A stretch of DNA of 34,899 nt, from positions 1-34,899 of the forward strand of contig NZ_SMOA01000047.1 of NCBI RefSeq assembly GCF_004353985.1. The letters are read 5' to 3'. Below the pieces are notes generated by a model. The model had not been told where the DNA came from. It ran no database searches and saw nothing but the letters and a program-made list of their open reading frames with translations. Positions 30,974-34,899 of the stretch are shown one piece after another. This DNA comes from Paracraurococcus ruber (GTDB lineage: Bacteria; Pseudomonadota; Alphaproteobacteria; Acetobacterales; Acetobacteraceae). Within the stretch, counting starts at the first letter, position 1, and each line of letters opens with the position of its first letter. Made by a program: the position numbers and the translations under genes.

Positions 30974-32359
30974 TCAGTCGATGCGGGCGGCCCGGTCGAT
31001 GAACAGCGCGCCGCCGGTGACCACATGCTCGCCGGCCTTCAGGCCGTCGGTCACCTCGACCACGTCGCCGGCGCGGATGCCGGGCTTGACCTTGCGCAGC
31101 ATGAAGCGGTTGCCGTCCAGCGCCACCCAGACGCTGGCCTCGGCGCCGCGGAAGATCAGCGCGTTCACCGGCACCGCGACGGCCCGCTGCTCCTCCCCCA
31201 CCGCGATGCGGAAGGTGGCGAACATCTCCGGCTTCAGCAGGCGCTCGGGGTCCTGCACCTCGGCGCGCACGGTCATGCGGCGGGTGGTCGGGTCCAGCCC
31301 GGCGCCGACGGTGGTGATGCGGGCATCGAATTCCCGGTCCGGCAGGGCGCCGACGGTGACCTTCACCTGCTGCCCCACCTTGATCAGCGGCGCATCCAGT
31401 TCCCGCACCGCCGCGACCAGCCACATGGTGGACAGGTCGGCGATGGTGAAGACCGGGTCCGAGGCGCCGGTGGAGAGCCACTGGCCCGGCCCGACCCGGC
31501 GCTGGGTCACGGTGCCGCCGATCGGCGCCGTCACCGGCACCACGGCGTTCACCATGCGGGTCTGCTCGATGGTCGCCACCTGCTCCGGGCTGCGGCCAAG
31601 CACGCGCAGCTTGTCGCGCGCCGCCATCAGCGAGGCCTGGGCGCTGCGCAGGTCCTCGGCCGCGGTGGCGGCATTGGTGCGGGCCTGCTCCACGTCGCGC
31701 AGGGACGCGGCGCGGGCGCCGTAGAGGCTGGCCTGCCGGGCTTCCTCCCGCTTCGCCTGGTCGAGCGTCGCCTTGGCCTTGCTGGCGCCGTCCACCGCCG
31801 CGAGCAGGTCGTTGGCGGCGCCGGCCAGGTCGGTCGTCTCCAGCTCGAACAGGGTGTCGCCGGCCGCGACCATGTCGCCCAGGCGGGCCTGCGCCCGCAG
31901 CACGCGGCCGTTGTAGGGGGAGAAGACCGGGGTTGCCCGGTCGTCGTTGTAGGCGATGCGGCCTTCCGCCACGCGCTCCGCCCGGAAGTCGCGGAGCTGC
32001 ATCTCCTCGATCCGCAGGGCGCGCATCTCGGTGTCGGACAGGCGGAACTCGCCCTGGCTCAGCGGCTCGGTGTTGCTGGCGGGCGGGGAGGTCGGGACCG
32101 GCCGGTCCTGCTGCGAGACCTGCCAGGCATAGCCGCCGCCGGCGGCGATCGCGATCACCAGGACGGGGATCCAGAGGCGGCGGCGGCTGGCCGGCGCCTC
32201 CGGCGGCGCGGCCTCCGGCGGGGTGGCGGGCGGGGTTGCGGGCGGAACGGCAGGCCCCACCCCCGGCGCGGGCGGGGCCGGCGGCAGGGTGATGGTCTGG
32301 ACGGCCGGCCGCACCGCATCACCCTCCGGCGCCGGATGCGGCTGGTGGATCATGTTCAT
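30974..32359 (-). CDS. czcB: Periplasmic adaptor (membrane fusion) protein of the RND efflux system, CzcB type
   Basis: The 461-aa product from ATG 32359 (MNMIHQPHPAPEGD) has a Pro-rich cytosolic N-terminus of about 55 residues, one membrane anchor (WIPVLVIAIAAGGGYAW) and the adaptor domains: a barrel-sandwich hybrid (VFSPYNGRVLRAQARLGDMV, and later APIGGTVTQRRVGPGQW), a coiled-coil hairpin (LDQAKREEARQAS, VEQARTNAATAAEDLRSAQASLMAARDKL), and beta-barrel and membrane-proximal domains (VPVNALIFRGAEASVWVALDG). It should link CzcA to CzcC. AGGT lies about 7 nt upstream of the start. The operon order is B-A-C, unlike the usual C-B-A of czc. Confidence 0.92.
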   Translation of the reverse strand: MNMIHQPHPAPEGDAVRPAVQTITLPPAPPAPGVGPAVPPATPPATPPEAAPPEAPASRRRLWIPVLVIAIAAGGGYAWQVSQQDRPVPTSPPASNTEPLSQGEFRLSDTEMRALRIEEMQLRDFRAERVAEGRIAYNDDRATPVFSPYNGRVLRAQARLGDMVAAGDTLFELETTDLAGAANDLLAAVDGASKAKATLDQAKREEARQASLYGARAASLRDVEQARTNAATAAEDLRSAQASLMAARDKLRVLGRSPEQVATIEQTRMVNAVVPVTAPIGGTVTQRRVGPGQWLSTGASDPVFTIADLSTMWLVAAVRELDAPLIKVGQQVKVTVGALPDREFDARITTVGAGLDPTTRRMTVRAEVQDPERLLKPEMFATFRIAVGEEQRAVAVPVNALIFRGAEASVWVALDGNRFMLRKVKPGIRAGDVVEVTDGLKAGEHVVTGGALFIDRAARID

Positions 32360-32500
32360 CGCGTACCTGGACCCGCCACTGCCCGCATGTCCCGCACTCC
32401 TGCCCCTGCCTGCCACGGGTCCCTGCCCCGGCCGGATGACGCCGCGCGGCGCCGTCCGGTCCTGGCCAGGAGCCCTTATCTTCCGCTGGCCTTCCCCGGC

Positions 32501-32568
32501 GGCCCGCTGGTCCGGGACCCCCGCTGCCTGTGGCGGCGAGGGTCGCGGGCAGGACGCCGGGCCGGATC
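32501..32568. repeat. 68-bp dispersed intergenic repeat, copy B
   Basis: It aligns ungapped to 13011-13078 with about 16 differences of 68. TCGCGGGCAGGAC is identical and GGCCGGATC is shared. Same orientation as copy A. Confidence 0.55.
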
Positions 32569-32686
32569 TTCCGGCGCGCAGGCCGTGACGCCGGCCGCCA
32601 GGGTCCAGCGCATCATGCAGGCCCCTGGTTTACCCCGAGATTGCGCGAAACCTGAAGTCTCAGAAAGTATGTTTCAGGCCTGCATT

Positions 32687-32709
32687 CTCATGCTGCAGCA
32701 CAGCATGAG
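32687..32709. terminator. Perfect 9-bp hairpin after the ThDP enzyme gene
   Basis: CTCATGCTG (32687-32695), loop CAGCA, CAGCATGAG (32701-32709) starts 28 nt beyond the minus-strand stop at 32737. The stem contains A-T pairs, unusual for this genome. No U-tract follows on the minus strand (AATGCAGG), so termination is probable but unproven. A second, shorter hairpin CGGCC/GGCCG lies at about 32717-32731. Confidence 0.6.
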
Positions 32710-32736
32710 CCGGAAGCGGCCGAAGCGGCCGGGTCT

Positions 32737-34275
32737 TCAGATCAGCAACTCGATCAGGAAGGGTCCCGGGCGGGCGAAGGACTGGGCCATCAGGTCGCCC
32801 AGGCCTTCCAGCGTGCGGGCCTGGGCGGCCTCCACCCCCATCGAATTCGCCAGCTGCACCCAGCCGATATCGGGATTGCCCAGGTCGAGCATGTCCATCG
32901 CCGTCCGGCCGGGATTGGCGCCCACGTTGCGGTATTCGCCGATCAGGATCTGGTACTTGCGGTTCGACAGCAGGACGGTGGTGACCGGCAGCTTTTCCCG
33001 CGCCTGGGTCCAGAGCGCCTGAGGCGTATACATCGCGCTGCCATCCGCCTGCAGCGCGATCACCCGGCGGCCGCCGCCACCGATGGCGGCCCCTGCCGCC
33101 ACCGGCGGGCCGTAGCCGATGGCGCCGCCGCAATTCTGCAGCCAGTCATGCGCCGGGGCGGCGACGGTGTGGGGGAAGAAGCCGCGGCCATAGGTCACGC
33201 TCTCGTCCACGATGATGCTGTCATCCGGCATCAGGGCGGCGACGGTGCGGGCCAGGCCCTCCGGGCTCAGCTCGCCGCGCGGCGCCTCCGGCCGCGGGCC
33301 GGGGTCGGCGATGGCGGCGGCCGGGGCGCCCAGCTCCTCGGCCAGGGCCCGCAGCGCCGCCTCGGCATCGTGCTCGAACCGGGTCAGGACATGGATCTCG
33401 CAGCCGGGCTGCCAGAAGCGGCTGGGCCTGCCGGGATAGCCGAAGAAGCCGATCGGCTCCTTGGCGTTGACCAGGACGATGTGCTCGTAGGGCTTCAGGG
33501 CCTCCACCGCCTGCTCGTTGACGTAGGGCACGCGGTCCAGCGGCAGCCGGCCGCGGCCGCGCTGGATACGGGCGTTGGACCCTTCGGCCAGCAGCGTCGC
33601 GCCGGTGGCGGCGGCGATGCGGTGGGCCTGGACCTGCGCCCCTTCCCGCAGGGCGATGCCGCCCAGCAGCAGCAGGACGTTGCGCTTCTCCCGCAGCAGC
33701 TTCGCGGCGTTGCGGATGCTGTGCGGGTCGGCCTGCGGCAGCGCCGGCACCGGCAGCGGCGCGGCGACCACGCCGCCCTCGTTCCAGGACGAATCGGAGG
33801 GCAGGATCAGCGTCGCCACCTGCCCGGGCGAGGTCCGCGCGGCCTGCACCGCCACCGCGGCATCGGCCCCGACATCCTCCGACCGGGTGGAGGTGCGGAC
33901 CCAGGCCGAGGCGCCGCGGGCCCAGCCCTCGGTATCCGCGGTCAGCGGCGCGTCGAAGGGCCGGTGGTACACCGCCTGGTCGCCGACGATGTTGACGATG
34001 CCGCTGCGGGCGCGGCGGGCGTCGTGCAGGCTGCCCAGGCCATTGGCCAGGCCCGGGCCGCAATGCAGCAGGGTGCAGGCCGGCTTCTCGGCCATGCGCC
34101 AGTAGCCGTCGGCGGCGCCGGTGACGATGTTCTCCTGCAGGCCGAGCACGCAGCGCATGCCGGGGACGCGGTCCAGCGCCGCGACGAAATGCATCTCGCT
34201 GGTGCCGGGATTGGCGAAGCAGACATCGACGCCGCTGCCCAGCAGCGTCTTCACAAGGCTTTCGGCTCCGTTCAC
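32737..34275 (-). CDS. ThDP-dependent acetolactate synthase large-subunit-like enzyme
   Basis: The 512-aa product should decarboxylate a 2-oxo acid with thiamine diphosphate, Mg and possibly FAD. Ranges are those of the acetolactate synthase, benzoylformate decarboxylase and phosphonopyruvate decarboxylase superfamily. I chose GTG 34275 (MNGAESLVKTLLGSGVDVCF) because GGGGGAG lies 6-7 nt upstream and the family begins MNGAESLV. ATG 34296 would add seven residues. Catalytic Glu lies in LGLQENIVTGAADGYWRM. The Mg motif reads LQADGSAMYT (ADG and not GDG) with SNRKY downstream; from memory this is usual in this subfamily. No regulatory subunit (ilvH) is adjacent, so it is probably not the branched-chain synthase. 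It is divergent from the membrane gene across 119 bp. Confidence 0.88.
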   Translation of the reverse strand: MNGAESLVKTLLGSGVDVCFANPGTSEMHFVAALDRVPGMRCVLGLQENIVTGAADGYWRMAEKPACTLLHCGPGLANGLGSLHDARRARSGIVNIVGDQAVYHRPFDAPLTADTEGWARGASAWVRTSTRSEDVGADAAVAVQAARTSPGQVATLILPSDSSWNEGGVVAAPLPVPALPQADPHSIRNAAKLLREKRNVLLLLGGIALREGAQVQAHRIAAATGATLLAEGSNARIQRGRGRLPLDRVPYVNEQAVEALKPYEHIVLVNAKEPIGFFGYPGRPSRFWQPGCEIHVLTRFEHDAEAALRALAEELGAPAAAIADPGPRPEAPRGELSPEGLARTVAALMPDDSIIVDESVTYGRGFFPHTVAAPAHDWLQNCGGAIGYGPPVAAGAAIGGGGRRVIALQADGSAMYTPQALWTQAREKLPVTTVLLSNRKYQILIGEYRNVGANPGRTAMDMLDLGNPDIGWVQLANSMGVEAAQARTLEGLGDLMAQSFARPGPFLIELLI

Positions 34276-34394
34276 GGCAACTCCCCCAGGCGGCATCGAA
34301 CGGGCCTCACCCTGCGTTGCCCCGCGACCGCCCGCAAGGTGGCCCCCGCACTCGCCCCCTTTTGCAACCGCAAGGGGATCCCCAAGGTCCATTG
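34276..34394. promoter_or_regulatory. Divergent region between the ThDP enzyme and the membrane protein
   Basis: The 119 bp contain an imperfect inverted repeat CCCCTTTTGC (34356-34365) / GCAAGGGG (34370-34377), with a 2-nt bulge, overlapping the palindrome GGGGATCCCC (34374-34383). The latter ends 11 nt before the plus-strand ATG. The site may be an operator for one or both genes. No clear promoter hexamers. Confidence 0.3.
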
Positions 34395-34856
34395 ATGTAC
34401 AGAACGATCCTCGCCGGTTTCGTCGCCGGCTTCGCCGCCGTCTTGGTGTTCCACCAGGGCACGGCCTTCCTGCTCCATCATGTCGGCAACGACATCCCGG
34501 CCGTCGTGTCAGTGCTCGGCAAGACCAACCCGCCCTTCAACCTGGCGGCGACCAAGCCGCTGGGCGTGCCGGTGGTGCTGTCCCAGGCCTTCTGGGGCGG
34601 GGTCTGGGGCATGGCCCTGGCGGCGCTGCTGGCGACGCTGCGGCCGCCGGCCATCCTGTTCTCCACCATCTTCGGCGCGGTGGCGCTGACCGCGGTGGCG
34701 GTGACGCTGGTGCCCTGGCTGAAGGGCCTGCCGGCCTGGAACGGCACCATTCCCTGGCGCGGCCTGCTGCTGAACGGCGCCTGGGGCTTCGGCACGGCGC
34801 TGATGCTGCTGTGGGCGCCCGGCCTGCGGGCGCCGGCGAGGCCGCTGACCGCCTGA
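34395..34856 (+). CDS. Small integral membrane protein of unknown function
   Basis: The 153-aa product from ATG 34395 has AAGG about 8 nt upstream. Hydrophobic stretches fit about four membrane segments: residues 5-28 (ILAGFVAGFAAVLVFHQGTAFLL), 55-85 (PLGVPVVLSQAFWGGVWGMALAALLATL), 88-108 (ILFSTIFGAVALTAVAVTLVP), and 125-147 (WRGLLLNGAWGFGTALMLLWAPG). The HQGTAFLLHH and WNGTIPWRG sequences between segments look conserved-type. I recall similar small membrane proteins in Acetobacteraceae but no function. It is divergent from the ThDP enzyme and ends 43 nt before the window end. Confidence 0.82.
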   Translation: MYRTILAGFVAGFAAVLVFHQGTAFLLHHVGNDIPAVVSVLGKTNPPFNLAATKPLGVPVVLSQAFWGGVWGMALAALLATLRPPAILFSTIFGAVALTAVAVTLVPWLKGLPAWNGTIPWRGLLLNGAWGFGTALMLLWAPGLRAPARPLTA

Positions 34857-34899
34857 CCGGCGCGGGCCGGCCGGCGGCCCGCCGCCCGCCCGCCCGGTC

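Larger units (their letters stand above)
32360..32736. other. 377-bp gap upstream of czcB with repeats and an AT-richer island
   Basis: No gene is seen. It holds the imperfect palindrome 32432-32459 (CCGGA...GACGCC with GGCGCCGTCCGG), located about 75-100 nt upstream of czcB and a possible metal-regulator site. It also holds dispersed repeat copy B (32501-32568) and an island at 32635-32710 that is clearly less GC-rich than its surroundings, with CCTGAA (32651-32656) and TTCAGG (32673-32678) in inverted order. A minus-strand GATAAG near 32476 could be a -10 for the efflux operon, but this is weak. Confidence 0.5.

Noticed and set aside
27630-31724. Plus-strand 1364-aa open frame
   Set aside because: It is antisense to czcA and czcB, is low-complexity and His/Gln/Asp/Gly-rich, and shows no recognisable domain.
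32737-34275. ADG in place of GDG in the ThDP enzyme as a sign of inactivity
   Set aside because: From memory, ADGS is common in this acetolactate-synthase-like subfamily, and the catalytic Glu and the downstream Asn are kept, so I do not treat it as degenerate.

Overview
The window is a chromosomal stretch from a very GC-rich alphaproteobacterium, most likely an Acetobacteraceae member of the Roseomonas type. That placement is an inference. It rests on the extreme GC bias of third codon positions, the xseB-ispA-dxs order, the pdxH/fabI-aroC neighbourhood, orphan Bug-type solute-binding proteins, and many GC-rich hairpins without U-tracts between genes. I see no tRNA, rRNA, IS element, prophage or CRISPR array.

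Layout. (1) 89-2782: core metabolism, with pdxH divergent from a fabI-aroC pair. (2) 2952-4569: an unrecognised 401-aa protein, possibly a PD-(D/E)XK-fold relic with an altered active site, then a 46-aa ORF and a strong bidirectional terminator. (3) 4688-10543, all minus strand: xseB-ispA-dxs, tlyA, a PaaI-type thioesterase and a thiolase. (4) 10935-12940: a Bug protein and a CitE-like lyase. (5) 13144-15801, minus: a YpfJ-type metallopeptidase, a PepSY-like secreted protein and a glycine-zipper stress protein with five C-terminal repeats. (6) 16029-17234: an exported bicupin of the oxalate decarboxylase family. (7) 17307-22143, minus: a tightly packed catabolic operon of PhyH dioxygenase, TauD dioxygenase, FAH hydrolase, Bug protein and class III CoA-transferase. 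(8) 22255-25964: cinA C-terminal domain, an acyl-CoA dehydrogenase and an SDR that both lack usual catalytic residues, a DUF2459 lipoprotein and a tiny lipoprotein. (9) 26071-32359, minus: a heavy-metal RND efflux operon in the order B-A-C. (10) 32737-34856: a ThDP-dependent acetolactate-synthase-like enzyme divergent from a small membrane protein.

The most unusual material is non-coding or degenerate. There are five kinds of repeat: a two-hairpin element at two gene ends, a 60-bp tandem duplication, a three-copy 70-bp array filling an intergenic gap, a 68-bp dispersed repeat at two distant sites, and protein-coding repeats whose copies differ only synonymously. Several enzymes (acyl-CoA dehydrogenase, SDR, bicupin, the 401-aa protein) carry substitutions at positions normally essential in their families. 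No complete novel defence or signalling system is evident. The best candidates for undescribed biology are the 401-aa protein, the two-dioxygenase/CoA-transferase operon and the repeat families.
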